Positions 38,360 through 48,928 of a stretch of DNA of 64,000 bases are shown piece by piece. The notes beneath the pieces are model-generated. The model was not told the DNA's origin, did not search any database, and saw nothing but the letters and a program-made list of their open reading frames with translations. Within the stretch, counting starts at the first letter, position 1. Every line of letters begins with the position of its first letter. Made by a program: the position numbers and the translations under genes. This DNA is from Balanoglossus misakiensis (Eukaryota > Hemichordata). The DNA is taken from positions 930,001 to 994,000 of the forward strand of contig CM082581.2 in NCBI GenBank assembly GCA_040954595.2. The letters are read 5' to 3'.

Positions 38360-38527
38360 TTCTTTAACTCCAAGGAAAGACACAACTGACTTCCCAGACT
38401 TCAAGGTGTACTTGGAATAGATGATTAATTGCTTCAATACAGCCACATCAGTTGTTTTCATCTATTAACAGTGAATAGAAGTTACTTCCTTTCATCTTCT
38501 CTAAAATCTCATCACGGATGACTTTGC
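38360..38527 (-). pseudogene. hAT-type transposase-like gene, exon 2, frameshifted
   Basis: Bounded by acceptor TTTTTCAG and donor GTAAGTGG on the minus strand. It reads KVIRDEILEKMKGSNFYSLL, then IDE, then after a one-base shift TTDVAVLKQLIIYSKYTL and VVSFLGVKE. The family motif DETTDV, whose first Asp is catalytic in hAT transposases, is disrupted by one extra base in a run of four T on the plus strand (38455-38458). That is either a real frameshift or a sequencing error. An alternative acceptor (TTAATAG) at the shift would avoid the break but remove the catalytic Asp. Confidence 0.75.
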
Positions 38528-38726
38528 CTGAAAAATGAAATAAATGAAAATTACTCTTCAGATTAAACTTATCAAAATTCACAGTAATTTGTACAGTAAT
38601 TATTCTTTATTGAGTGTAACACTATTGCTTAAACAGTGATCCTTTCTTGAAAACAACCAGGTTTAAATAAATGTTACTACATTGCCTACAATTTAGATCT
38701 GCACAAAAATCAGTAGACCTACTTAC

Positions 38727-39119
38727 CAATGCAATAAACCATTATAGTTGTGGTCATCACTGCTGAGAGTACCAAGGAATGAACACCCGAGGGACTTTGC
38801 CAATTCCAAAACATGGATGAAGTTGGTGGTGTGCGGCAATTCTCTGTGCATGAGAAAATACATGCATCGTAGGACGCCGATGCATGAAGGCTTGCGTCTC
38901 AAAGGTGATGACCTTGTCAAATGCAGCCACAAGACCGCTGCTGTTCTCGATAACTGCTGCCTCGGCGTCAAGCTGCATTGCCGCCCGGTCGATAATCGTC
39001 TCTTCATGCTGCTTGAGTTTGTCTTCGCGAAGGGTGGTACATGTACATGGAGATGTTGTAACCCAAGTCCCTCCGCACTTGGCCTTCTGCTTGTGTTTTG
39101 TACAAAGGCGACAAAACAT
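38727..39119 (-). pseudogene. hAT-type transposase-like gene, exon 1 with TTF-like zinc finger
   Basis: Begins at ATG 39119 with MFCRLCTKHKQK, a CxxC start like the TTF-type zinc finger of KIAA1586/C17orf113 relatives, followed by TLREDKLKQHEET. It continues to VAAFDKVITFETQAF, where a 4-bp insertion shifts the frame (about 38880-38885). The next frame reads LRCMYFLMHRELPHTTNF and VLELAKSLGCSFLGTL, which is standard for the family. The last few codons before the donor (GTAAGTAG, 38721-38726) fit exon 2 only in the third frame (MVYCIG then KVIRDE), implying another indel. So the exon is decayed. Its role, if it had one, was transposon DNA binding. Confidence 0.7.
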
Positions 39120-40040
39120 CCCTAAACTGAATAAATATCATTCTCTCAAATGCCAGCCGCATGCGGGAGCGTGCACCAGAAACAATAAATATTTACCAAG
39201 GCGGGAATGAAAAGAAAGCAGGGCGGCGCGTAAGATAGCAGGGTGGCAAAAAATAAAGGAGGGCGGGCCTGCCCAGCTAACCCCCCCCCCCCCCCAAAGT
39301 ATTAACGCTCTGTGTTTACCATAGACTAATAGTGTCTCAAATTTTACCCTGTGTGAACCTGGTAAGAGACGTGTCTCAAATCTGAGAAGATTCAGGACCA
39401 CTTAAACCATTCACCAATAATAATTTATGCCAGTATTTGATCTGAGACGTTTTAGCAATTTCTTGTGTGACCCCCATATCAGTTGAAGCTGACAAATCCA
39501 GTATTTTGAATTTTTACATGGATTTTGTATACAGTGTGAATTGTAATTAAAGCTCCATTACCTTTACCTTTTTCCTATGTTTTCAGTATCTTTGTTTAGC
39601 AGTTTCTTGTGCAAATTCCCGAAACATGATGAAACATATATGTGTATGGTCAGCATTGTTATTGTGCCAAATTGGAATTTAAGTCCAGACTAGAATCCAT
39701 GAATTATTGTCAACAATGACAATGGCCATTATACACATACATTCTGTGCTGACAAGTAACAATCTGTGTGGAGTAGAACATGAAATCGCATTTGCTACAT
39801 AGAACAAAAATACTGGAAATAAAGCCAAAAGATACAACGAATGTATATTTAACTTTAACTGCATTCTCATTCTCATCTGTATATATTTTACTGAGATTGT
39901 TTCATCAGGGTTTATCAGTATTCTAAACCAGCTTATGTGTGCATACAATCTGATTAAAATCAGATGTAGGGTACGGCGACGTCTTTTACTTCGCAGTACG
40001 GTATTCTTATACTGTCGCCTCACACTACATCTGACCAACT
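39120..40040. other. Non-coding with GC-rich patch and poly-C run
   Basis: 39220-39300 is G/C-rich and repetitive (GCAGGGCGG, GGAGGGCGGGCC) and ends in a long C run (about 39281-39296). The remainder is AT-rich with no recognised gene. Confidence 0.5.
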
Positions 40041-40185
40041 CCCATAGAAGCTCCCGTTGAAAACTCTAGTAAACCAATCAGACGGTGCCTTATAGAGAAC
40101 TTTAGGTATCCTTCAGTTTTGATTGACATAACGTGCAATCTGATTGGCTTGGCCGCAACGGGACGTTGAACAAGCTTCTATATCT
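40040..40185. repeat. Imperfect palindrome with inverted ACCAATCAGA boxes
   Basis: AGAAGCTCCCGTTG and ACCAATCAGA on the left face TCTGATTGGC, CAACGGGAC and AAGCTTCT on the right. Together they make a foldback of about 140 bp. It could be a degraded MITE. No clear target duplication was seen. Confidence 0.45.
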
Positions 40186-40234
40186 GATTCATATAATACT
40201 GAAAGGGTTAAGAATGGCACACACTACATGTATG

Positions 40235-40465
40235 AGCTCATGGAATGTGTTTCTTCCCATAGGATAACATTAAGAATTGATAGAAAACCCTTTTCTACTA
40301 TTGTAATTTTAAGAAGTTTCACTCATAACTCATCCAAATGAAATTAAATTGAGTGATTCATATAAGTTGTAGGCTCACCACTGTGCTCAGTTTTGAGATA
40401 AACTTAAATGTGTCCATGCCTATAGAAAAATAACATAGAAAGACCTATGGTGAAAAATGTTGACT
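40235..40465 (+). repeat. Dispersed repeat family R4, copy 2
   Basis: Shares CTTCCCATAGGA, CTACTATTGTAATTTT, GAGATAAACTT and GTGAAAAATGTTGAC with the copy at 31160-31360 and, inverted, with 40905-41075. Confidence 0.65.
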
Positions 40466-40904
40466 TTAATTCAGGCTGCATTAGTGGAAAAATAATCATA
40501 CTTTGTCTGGCATAGAAACTCAGAATCTACAAAAAAGGCCTTTAAAACATGAATGGAAATGAAAATACTGCTACAATAAGAAATTCTTACCTTGAATAAA
40601 GTATTTATTGGTACCACCACTTCCATAAAGAAACCACTTTGCTGGTGTAATGAGTTGTCAATCTGGGTTTGCTCATTGGCCTTGCTTTGAGTTCCAATTC
40701 ATGATGATGGTGTATTAGGACACTGGACTTGAAACAGGTGTATGCTGGTATTATACACGTTGAAAGTATTGTCATTCTTTTAATTGTGGATTTTTGGATT
40801 ATGCTGTGTATGTATAATGAGAATCCGTTAAAAATTGTAGGGGTCATTGCCCTTTTTAAAAAAAATACAGAGCCATGAATTTAGTTGATAATAGAAGAAA
40901 TTTG

Positions 40905-41075
40905 CTGTCTCAGCATTTTTCACCAATGGTTTGTCTATGGGCGAAGATTTTAACGCAATTTATCTCATAATAGAGCTTGGTGACCACATAATTTTTTTTG
41001 ACCAATGAATTTACGTTTACTTGACTGAGCTATGTGTAAAATTTCGTGAAAAAGACAATAGTAGAAGTTTGTTTT
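40905..41075 (-). repeat. Dispersed repeat family R4, copy 3, inverted
   Basis: Reverse-strand copy with CACCAATGGTTTGTC and GACAATAGTAGAAGT. With copy 2 it forms arms of about 170-200 bp separated by about 440 bp, so the pair may be the two ends of one larger foldback element. Confidence 0.6.
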
Positions 41076-41231
41076 CTGGCAATTATCGATGTAATCCTTT
41101 CAGGAACAGACACACATGCACTGTTTATCAGTTTATGTTGTGCGTGTACATCCTTAAATGGTATTTGCCTCTCATGCCTTCCAAATTGTGATTCTGTTCT
41201 AGTGTTTTTGTTAAGGGCGGTACCTAGATAA

Positions 41232-41440
41232 AATCTACCGGAGTACCCCAGTCACTCCGAATTAAAACAACAGAACAAGGCCAATGTCACAGTGGTCAGG
41301 CAGTCTACCAGAGTTCCCCAGTCATTTTACCGGGGTTCCCCTGGGTGTATCAATGTGGTTATATTAGGAGGTTATAGGAATATTAACGGGGTTCCCAAAT
41401 CCATTACCAGTGTTCCCCGACCTTTGCAAAAACACTGTGT
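41232..41440 (+). repeat. Degenerate minisatellite (TACCRGRGTTCCCCAGT-like)
   Basis: Variants of TACCGGAGTACCCCAGT recur about every 20-45 bp at 41238, 41308, 41330, 41385 and 41405. It ends just before the splice acceptor at 41458. Confidence 0.55.
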
Positions 41441-41458
41441 TCTTTTTATCCTCCACAG

Positions 41459-41690
41459 GAAGAGACAAAGAAAAGCATAGCAACCTCTGCTGATACTGCC
41501 ACAACAAGCACAAGCACAAACACACCCCAGCCTGTAGCTTCTGCGAACCAACAACCCCCACCCTATCCAGCCGCAGCATACCAGCAACACTTCCAGCAGA
41601 TGTCATACCCGAACCCATTCGTGTCTCAGTACGCTGCGTTTGCAGGAGCCGGACAGCCGCCACGATATAACATCAATTATATTTGTTTTC
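41459..41690 (+). CDS. Q/P/A-rich coding exon, 3' end unclear
   Basis: A strong acceptor (TTCTTTTTATCCTCCACAG) ends at 41458. The frame then reads EETKKSIATSADT, a T/S-rich stretch, QPVASANQQPPPYPAAAYQQ and MSYPNPFVSQYAAFAGAGQ. The composition and codon order look like a genuine low-complexity domain, as in many RNA-binding or adaptor proteins, and an NPF tripeptide is present. No consensus donor follows. At about 41680-41690 the frame enters the tandem repeat of about 170 bp and stays open to TAA at 41852-41854. Either the repeat has replaced the donor (a broken gene), or this is the last exon with a repeat-derived tail. I do not recognise the gene. Confidence 0.5.
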
Positions 41691-43140
41691 TGAAAATGCC
41701 TATTGTTGACCAAAAGATGGCTAAATGGCAATTTTGTACTGAGCGGGGTGTCTCAATAAGACCGTTGTGCTGGTATCAGCATATTTTTTGCACACACACA
41801 CACACAAAAAACGAATTTACATACATCACAAGGGCTCTGAATATAAAGGAATAAGTTTGTATTTATTTTTTCTAACAGTTACCTTTTTGAGCAAAGAGGC
41901 CAAAATGATATTTTTTTCCCTCAGTGGGGTCAGTAAGAGTGGGTTTTTTAGTACTTTTATTTATCATTTGATCACCAATGGGAAGAAAATGGCATAATTT
42001 TCGTATTTTCTAGAAATGACACTTTTTGGGCAAAAACTTGCCAAAAAGGCACTTTTATCTTGAGTGGCATCAATAAAACTGCTTTTTTGGAAACTTTTCA
42101 CATACAGTGGGCATATAATTCATTATCAGATCTCCGAAAGTGAAGAAAATATATAAATTTTGAGTGTTTTCTGAAAATGACGTTTTGGGGGCAAAAAGTG
42201 GCAAAATGGCATTTTTTCTTGAGTAGGATCAATAAGACTGCTATTTCTGGAATCAGCACCATTTTTTACATAGGATGAACATTTCATATATCACATGATC
42301 TCTGAGCTTTATGAAGAAAAGTTTGTTTTTAAATTTTTTTCTAAAAATGGCCTTTTTGGGCAAAAACTTTCCAAAAGGGCATTTTTGCATTAGGTTGGGT
42401 CAATAAATCTGCTTTTTTCGAATAATCACCAGATTTTACATAGGGTGGGCATATAATACATTATCAGATCTCCGAAAGTGAAGAAAATATATAAATTTTG
42501 TGTGTTTTCTGAAAATGACGTTTTGGGGCAAAAAGTGGCAAAAATGGCATTTTTTCTTGAGTAGGGTCAATAAGACTGCTATTTCTGGAATCAGCACCAT
42601 TTTTTACATAGAATGGACATTTCATATATCCAATGATCTCTGAATATGATAAACACAATTTATTTTTAGTTTTTTTGTAAAAATGACCTTTTTTGACCAC
42701 AAAAAGTGGCCAAAAATGGCATTTTTGTATTGATTGAGGTCAAAAAGACTGCTTTATTTTTTAAAGTCACCACTTTTAACATAGAATTGACTTTCCATAT
42801 ATCACCAGATCAATCATTATGAAGAAAACCGTGTGTTTTATTTTTTTTCTAAAAATGACGTTTTTGGGGCAAAAATTGGTCAAAAAGGCAATTTTCTGTT
42901 GTTTTGGGTCAATCGAACTACTTTTTTCGTAATATTCACCAAATTTTACATAGAATAAGCATATCATATGTTATCAGATCTCAGAATGTGACGAAAACAA
43001 TGTGTTTTTAGTGTTTTCTAAAAAAGACCATTTTGGGGTTAAAAATGGCCAAAATGGCAATTTTGTCTTGAGTGGGGTTAATAAGACTGACTTTTTTGGA
43101 ATGAGCACCATTTTTTACATAGAATGGACTTCTCAAACCT
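41691..43140 (+). repeat. Diverged tandem repeat, about 170-bp unit, 8-9 copies
   Basis: The core GAAAATGACGTTTTGGGGC, then CAAAAAGTGGC, GGCATTTTT, TTGAGT.GGGTCAATAAGACTG and CACCATTTTTTACATAGAAT recurs about every 170 bp from 41692 to 43130. A (CA)n stretch lies near 41791-41806. Open frames here are periodic artefacts. Confidence 0.85.
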
Positions 43141-45440
43141 TCCTTACCAAAAATTCTGATTAACGGCACCTATCTCATAGTGTAACCAGACTACAAGTGA
43201 AGAACCCCAGTAACAGACGTAACGAACAAACAAACTACATGTACTAACAACAAAGCAAGAAAAGTGTCAAGCGTCGTCAAAGAAAACGAAATAGTTCTAG
43301 CATGGTTGGTAAAAGTTATTGGTAGAAAACGAATAGGGCCTTCTACAAATGACGTCTCAGACCCGCAAACGCCACCAGAACACAAAACACATGCACAGAA
43401 CAGTTCAAGCCGGTTGTTGTATGGAGCAGCAATAATCTGCGGTTGGGCCGTCGTAGATTTTCGCTGGTGGTGAAAATAAATAAAACACGATCGATGTTCC
43501 ATTTATTCCAGATCACATGCGTTTACGGCCAGAAGAGAGCATAAAAGTCTTCAAATGACCATGTGGTGGCGCACTTTTTCCGATTGGCTGTATTTCAATT
43601 TGTTCGTGGTAAATTAATTTTGTGGAGGTGACCGGCACTGAAGCTCTTAGCTAGGATGAGGTGGGATGGAAAAATGCCCCATTTGACTCATTTTAGCTGT
43701 TTTAAAATATACGACTATTTATAGACAAAAGGAAAATAAAACAAGCGCAAAAACATACCAAACCTAGTTTTATTAATTACAAAAAAAATTGCGGAGTAAA
43801 GGTTTTCATGTGGGCATTCACTTTGAACTTGCTAAATTAATTTAAAGAGACAAAGTCGCTCTCTCTTTGTCCTTTTGCGATGATGGAATGCTTGCTTGAA
43901 GTCTCTCGTGCAATAAATGATGTCGATTCATACATGTATGGATGGTGTATAGGTGGTCGGAATTTACATGTCTTTGCCACGTCCAAACCAAAAACACATA
44001 AAATCAAACTTTGGGTCATGAAATCGAGTTTTGTTACAGTCTAGAATTTCATGCCACCCCTTTTGGTCATATTATTCTTGGTAGGCAAAAGTGACAAGTA
44101 GTCAAGTTTCAACACAGGCAACATTTTTTACAAACAAACCACAAAGAAGACATCAAAAGGGAGAGAATTATAGAATGGTCAATGTGTGAATAGTTAAGAT
44201 ACGTAAAGTGGCCGGGTTCAACATAACATTAACTCATCGACTTCATATCGTCTTCATGCCATGGTTTTGCCTGCCCTGAAAGTTCTTGTCGTTGCAGAAG
44301 TGGTTTTGACAGAAAGAATTTAGTCTTCCGGGATGTTTGTGATTATTTGAACACCAGACAATACAATGCAACCTTGACTTCCAAAATACTTACCGGCATT
44401 GCATTATCTTACCATGGTTAGGCCTACAGAGAACAAATTTTCAACAATATTTTCTGAGTTACCGCTGATATTTGTTTTGTAGTATGGATATTAAATTATA
44501 CATCCCGATACAAAACAGAATGTTATAGAATCCTTCCTGAGTGATATTGAAAAAAATACCGGAATGCTATAGCCTAATCTATGGTTAGGGTTATTGCTAT
44601 TATTTTATATCAGTAATCGACTTTGTGTATATCAATGTCATTTTCATAACGAAAATGAACTCGAGTCTAATGTAAACGTTACGAATTGATCGAAAGGCGC
44701 TCTGATGAATGTTAACACGAGTGCGCAATGACAAGACATGCATCGTGCATGACAGTGACAACAGTTCCAATAGAGCAGTTAAAAAATAAACCGGCCGTCC
44801 GTAAATTTATCAGCTATATTTTTTTTTATTTAGTCACGTTTTCCCTGTTGCATGCTATTAGTTCAGGGGCCAGTTTTAGCAGTGCTCTATTGAGTACTTT
44901 CGTATCGATGGATTGATCTCTCGTCCAATCAGAATGGCGGATGGTAGCATGATCCGACATATTGCGTATTACAATAGGGCTTCCTCATACAGGTCAGAAC
45001 AGAGAGGTCATTCCTTTTATTTTAGGACGTCTCAGCTCCTTTGTCTTTTCTGTTATTTTTTGACAAATGCGGATTGACGTTCCATTTCCAATTGGCGATA
45101 ATTATATTTATTTGTATTTTATTGCATAAGCGCTTGCTAGTCGTTTTTTAGCAATTTTTTTTGTAGTACAAAAACACTGAAGAAAACGAAATATTTTATT
45201 CATTCGCACTTCCAAAGAACACCGTGACATAATTCCTCAATTTGCATTTCAGTGTGTGTGTCTGGTGTGTCTGCATTGACGTGAGGCGCATTCTCCACCC
45301 GCACACATACGTTGCATTGCATTCTTTGACTAATTAGTGTTACGTCATGTTGAAGCAGGATTCTGATTGAGTAGTAAGTAAGTTGCATAATTGACGCACA
45401 GCTGGTGCCTCGTTCTCGTACCGCTGACCATTGCATTTGA
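43141..45440. other. Non-coding, includes a fragment of MITE family F
   Basis: About 43842-43880 (TTTAAAGAGACAAAGTCGCT, CTCTCTTTGTCC) resembles one terminus of the foldback MITE. No opposite end was found. The rest has only short, featureless open frames. No RNA gene was recognised. Confidence 0.5.
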
Positions 45441-45463
45441 AAAATCATTGCAGCTTTGACGTT

Positions 45464-45502
45464 CATCAAGCATGGAGGTCCCGGTCGCCTCCATGCTTGA
45501 TG
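45464..45502. repeat. Perfect 15-bp inverted repeat with 9-bp spacer
   Basis: CATCAAGCATGGAGG (45464-45478) and CCTCCATGCTTGATG (45488-45502) can form a stable hairpin. A donor-like CTG/GTAAGCAT follows at about 45513-45520, so a short frame starting MEVPVASMLDDVVSL would end at a splice site. It does not join in frame to the exon at 46379 (the joint makes TGA). I record it as a structure and not as an exon. Confidence 0.5.
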
Positions 45503-45761
45503 ATGTCGTTTCTCTGGTAAGCATGGCATTTAATGTTATTTTACAAGTACATGTACACTCCTTCTAGCAAAAACTGGTCGTGGTAGGGCGAGAGGGTCCT
45601 CCCAACATCGAAATTCTGACTTTGGGAAGCGTTACAGCACCAAACAGTAAACTCACAGTCGCATGGAATTTGTGCGTTATATTACACCGTGCGAGTAAAT
45701 TGTACGTCGTTCGTTGGCTCGAGTCAGCTTTGTTATTGTGGAGCAGGTGGTACCGTAACAC

Positions 45762-46175
45762 CACAGGGGGCTCTCCCTAGGCGATTTTATTGTTTGTTTG
45801 TTGTTGTTGATTGGCATAATAAACAAATACATATTTCTTTATTAATAAATATGGTTTGTTGACATGTAAGGGTTAGGTTATTAGGGTATATTTGACAGGT
45901 TATGGTATATTCAACGGTTAGAATTAGTGTTGGCATTTTTTCGATCCATGGCCGGCATCACCCCCCCAAACCCCCCCCCCCCACCCCCTGTGGCTTAGTG
46001 ATGCCCGGGGCCGTGGATCGAAAAAAATGCCAACAGTAACCCTAACTGTTGAATATACCCTAACACTTACATGTCAACAAACCATATTTATTAATAAAGA
46101 AATATGTATTTGTTTATTATGCCAATCAACAACAACAAACAAACAATAAAATCGCGGAGGGAGGAGCCCCCTGTG
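45762..46175. mobile_element. 414-bp near-perfect foldback element, 7-bp TSD
   Basis: The direct repeat GTAACAC at 45755-45761 and 46176-46182 flanks an element whose halves are inverted copies of about 190 bp. Ends are CACAGGGGGCTC and GAGCCCCCTGTG. The loop is C-rich (about 45960-46000). Arms match over long runs, for example TGTTTGTTTGTTGTTGTTG against its complement, so it is young. The TSD length and CACAGGGG ends fit hAT-like or a related foldback class. There is no open frame. Confidence 0.85.
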
Positions 46176-46378
46176 GTAACACACTACAGTATAACTTTTA
46201 AGGCAAAGCGATAGCGAATAAACTGACCAGGGTTGGTTTTGTTGTTGGGGAGATTTTTGGCACCATTGAGACTGTTATAAGCTACCAGTGGGAGCTATGG
46301 TATAGCCGTTAACACGCAGCCCTGCCACGCAGAGCTTCTATGACTGGTTACTAACTTCTATGTCTATTTGATTCACAG

Positions 46379-46453
46379 ATGCTGCCTGAAACTGTCTGCG
46401 TTTCAACTCGGGATTCTCTTCCTTGTCCGGGGCGAGTTTAAGACCGCTCAATG
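46379..46453 (+). CDS. TPR-like exon 1, copy A
   Basis: 75-bp exon with acceptor GATTCACAG and donor GTAAGCATG, entered at phase 2 (the first base completes a codon) and left at phase 2. The frame reads CCLKLSAFQLGIL then FLVRGEFKTAQ. L-G-x-x-F, a Gly seven residues after the first Gly, and a later Ala fit the tetratricopeptide pattern (Leu7, Gly8, Tyr/Phe11, Gly15, Tyr/Phe17, Ala20). Against copy B four bases differ. Three are silent in this frame and one changes Arg to Trp, as expected under protein constraint. Such repeats bind partner proteins. The gene itself is unidentified. Confidence 0.6.
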
Positions 46454-46695
46454 GTAAGCATGACTTGCTTTATATTTGCTTTTATCGGGTGTTGCAACCG
46501 AAACAATAGGAAGAAATGTATGTCTACGAACTAATTTACATATTCCAGCTTTCAATACAATGTACCTGTTTTTTCCCCTTCGAATTCTGGCCTCGATTTC
46601 TTGTGATATGATCGTGATGTCATGAATTAGATGGACAACTCACAAGTTCAAATCTTCACGTGGAGCATAAAATAAATGTGGATGCATTTCCTTAA

Positions 46696-47042
46696 AGGGA
46701 CAAAGTCTCTCTCTCGCTGCCCTTTTTTCCATTAATTATATTTGATACAAGACACCGTTTGTTATTCTACATGTAGATATATAGTGAATGAACGTTCAGC
46801 CACACACAACTTCCGTCCCACTTGTAGACACGAGAGTAAAAATACTCGCCAAAATGAATAATCGTTCTTTACCATTTATTCATTTTGGGCGAGTTTTTAC
46901 TCTCATATCATACAAGCGGGATGGAAGTTTTGTGTGGTTGATCATTTATTCACTATATATCCAAATGTACATTGACATAAACAGTGTCTTGTATCAAACA
47001 TAATTAATGGAAAAAGGACAGCGACAGAGAGACTTTGTCCCT
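46696..47042. mobile_element. Foldback MITE family F, copy 3, full length
   Basis: 347 bp between TTAA 46692-46695 and TTAA 47043-47046. Both ends are intact (AGGGACAAAGTCTCTCTC and GAGAGACTTTGTCCCT). The arms are about 165 bp and nearly complementary. Copy B of the segmental duplication has the unoccupied site GCATTTCC-TTAA-CCATATAG (TTAA at 53161-53164), which proves a single TTAA was duplicated on insertion. It lies in the intron between the two TPR-like exons. A 71-codon frame inside it is a chance reading. Confidence 0.92.
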
Positions 47043-47380
47043 TTAACCATATAGCTAAAATTACTCCCATATCAATACACAGGGAGATACTTTAACTTTG
47101 GCTGAACGTGTGCTAGTCCAACACTATGCTTAATCAAACTGGCTAAGAGATCTGTTATTATATTAGACGCATGAAGGAAAGTAATGTTGTTTAGAGTGAA
47201 ATAAAACAATACTTTAGGCCAGAAAGAAAAATGTAAATCATGACACAAATAGGCTGGAAATTTTTTCTGACCCTATATTATACCATGTTTTGCATATTTT
47301 CACTAATTTGTATGGCCCACATAATTCTAAAGCAAGGTTGATTGGTTACTAATTAATATTTGCATATATTTGATTCACAG

Positions 47381-47453
47381 TCTTAAACACAGCATTTCAA
47401 CGTATGCCGGAGGAGGAAGAGAATACCTAGGCCTGATCCAAGACCGCTTTCCG
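47381..47453 (+). CDS. TPR-like exon 2, copy A
   Basis: 73-bp exon with acceptor TTTGATTCACAG and donor GTAAGCAC. Its first base completes the codon left by exon 1 (TG/T, Cys), then it reads LKHSISTYAGGGREYLGLIQ and DRFP, ending at phase 0. It supplies the second helix of the TPR-like motif begun in exon 1 and the start of what may be another. The exon is identical in copy B (73 of 73 bases) while flanking introns differ, which argues for selection or recent gene conversion. The family is not identified beyond the TPR resemblance. Confidence 0.6.
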
Positions 47454-48928
47454 GTAAGCACACCTTGCTGTATACATGCTCCATAGCTTGTTTGTAAATG
47501 CTACCTTTTCCCATCAAATAGTGAAGTCACCCTTTTAAAATTATGGTGGTGGCAAGCCACAACTGGTTATCATGAAGAGTTGGACACCACTAATAATCAT
47601 TTTAATATTTTCCAATTGGTAACCTTTATGTACCACTATCCTCAACAATTTCAGTCAACAAGATTCATATTGCGCTGTATAGCAAGGCCAAACAAATATG
47701 ACTGATTGATAGGGATTTTTCTGAAAATGTGACAAAATCAACAAATAAACAATAATCAGTCACCAATCATGCATTATGTGTTATTCGAGGGAACCTGAGC
47801 GGGTCCCATAAACCTGCCAACCCATGCTAGCCATGACTTTACAAATGTTTCCGTCATACTATGCAGAAAATTCTGGCTGCCTTAAATAGGTTTTTCACTT
47901 TGCGCTAGGTGTCAAATCTCATTGCATTCTGGGCGGAAAGTCCATAACCAACTGTAGTAAGAGATAGAAGAAATGATATGTTTACTGTATTTCATGACTT
48001 CCTTCGGTCAAACATTTCTGTCTCGGTAGTTAGCATATTAAACTTTTTTTCACTTTTGCTATTTTTTCTGTTAAAAAGTTCAAGAATGACCCATCATCAT
48101 TTTAGCTTATGAACTCCCATTTCTTTAACATGGCAAAAATCGGCCATCTTGAAATTATCGACCGTATGAGATTTTCATCACTCATTTAGGGTAGCTTAAA
48201 ACGTGTTTAAAGTAGGGAGAATTGTATAGGCAAGACTTGGGCTGTAAATTTGATGAAATAGCTACATGACTATTGTTCACAAGCAGCTGACTGTACTGTA
48301 AGACTGGAAGTGTTGTGTACATATTTTACATATTCAATATTTGTAATTAGACCATGTCATGTATATCTTGGGGATTGCTCGATCACAATGTCTCTGCTGG
48401 TACAATGTCCTTTTAACATGTTCAGTAATATGGTAGTAATTGTAAGTTTGTGTGCGGCATTTGTAAATTATTTACAATTTATAAATTATTTTGTAAGTTT
48501 CTTCATTCTCAAATTGCTTGCCTAACGTACTGCATTAACATTTAAATTTTGGTATGATTTTGAGTAGACTTTTTGTTTCAAAATTATTTTTGACACTTTT
48601 GGGTGATATGATTTTACATGGAAAATCTGATTTCCCTGTAATTCGGTTGACAGGATTTTCATCATATCTCTAAATCATGAAGTACATGTATCAGACTTGC
48701 ATCAGGCCCCCAAAATTCTAGTCGCCTTTGGCAAGTAATATTAGCCATTGATCTGGGAAAGTTACAAAAATGTGTTGTCCAAGGACGTTGAAGGTACATG
48801 TGGTTTTTACACTTGCTGCATGTTTATAATTTGCAATAGAAATAGACACTCAGTGCCAGCCCACTATCCCGTCTCTTTATTGCTGACTTGTATGTATGTA
48901 CGTATGTACGCATTTTATCAGAATTATT

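Noticed and set aside
43191-43502. Overlapping plus and minus frames of 69 and 103 codons
   Set aside because: No motif, no splice sites, and mutual overlap on opposite strands.
45464-45512. Possible first exon MEVPVASMLDDVVSL spliced to the TPR-like exon at 46379
   Set aside because: Joining its donor to that acceptor in the required phase creates TGA, so they cannot be adjacent exons in the open frame.
46788-47003. 71-codon frame inside the foldback MITE
   Set aside because: It lies entirely in a palindromic non-coding element; the other MITE copies do not keep the frame.
48310-48525. 71-codon frame with a similar counterpart at 55239-55430
   Set aside because: Similarity follows from the segmental duplication. 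Changes are not biased to silent sites, and the frames differ in start and end.
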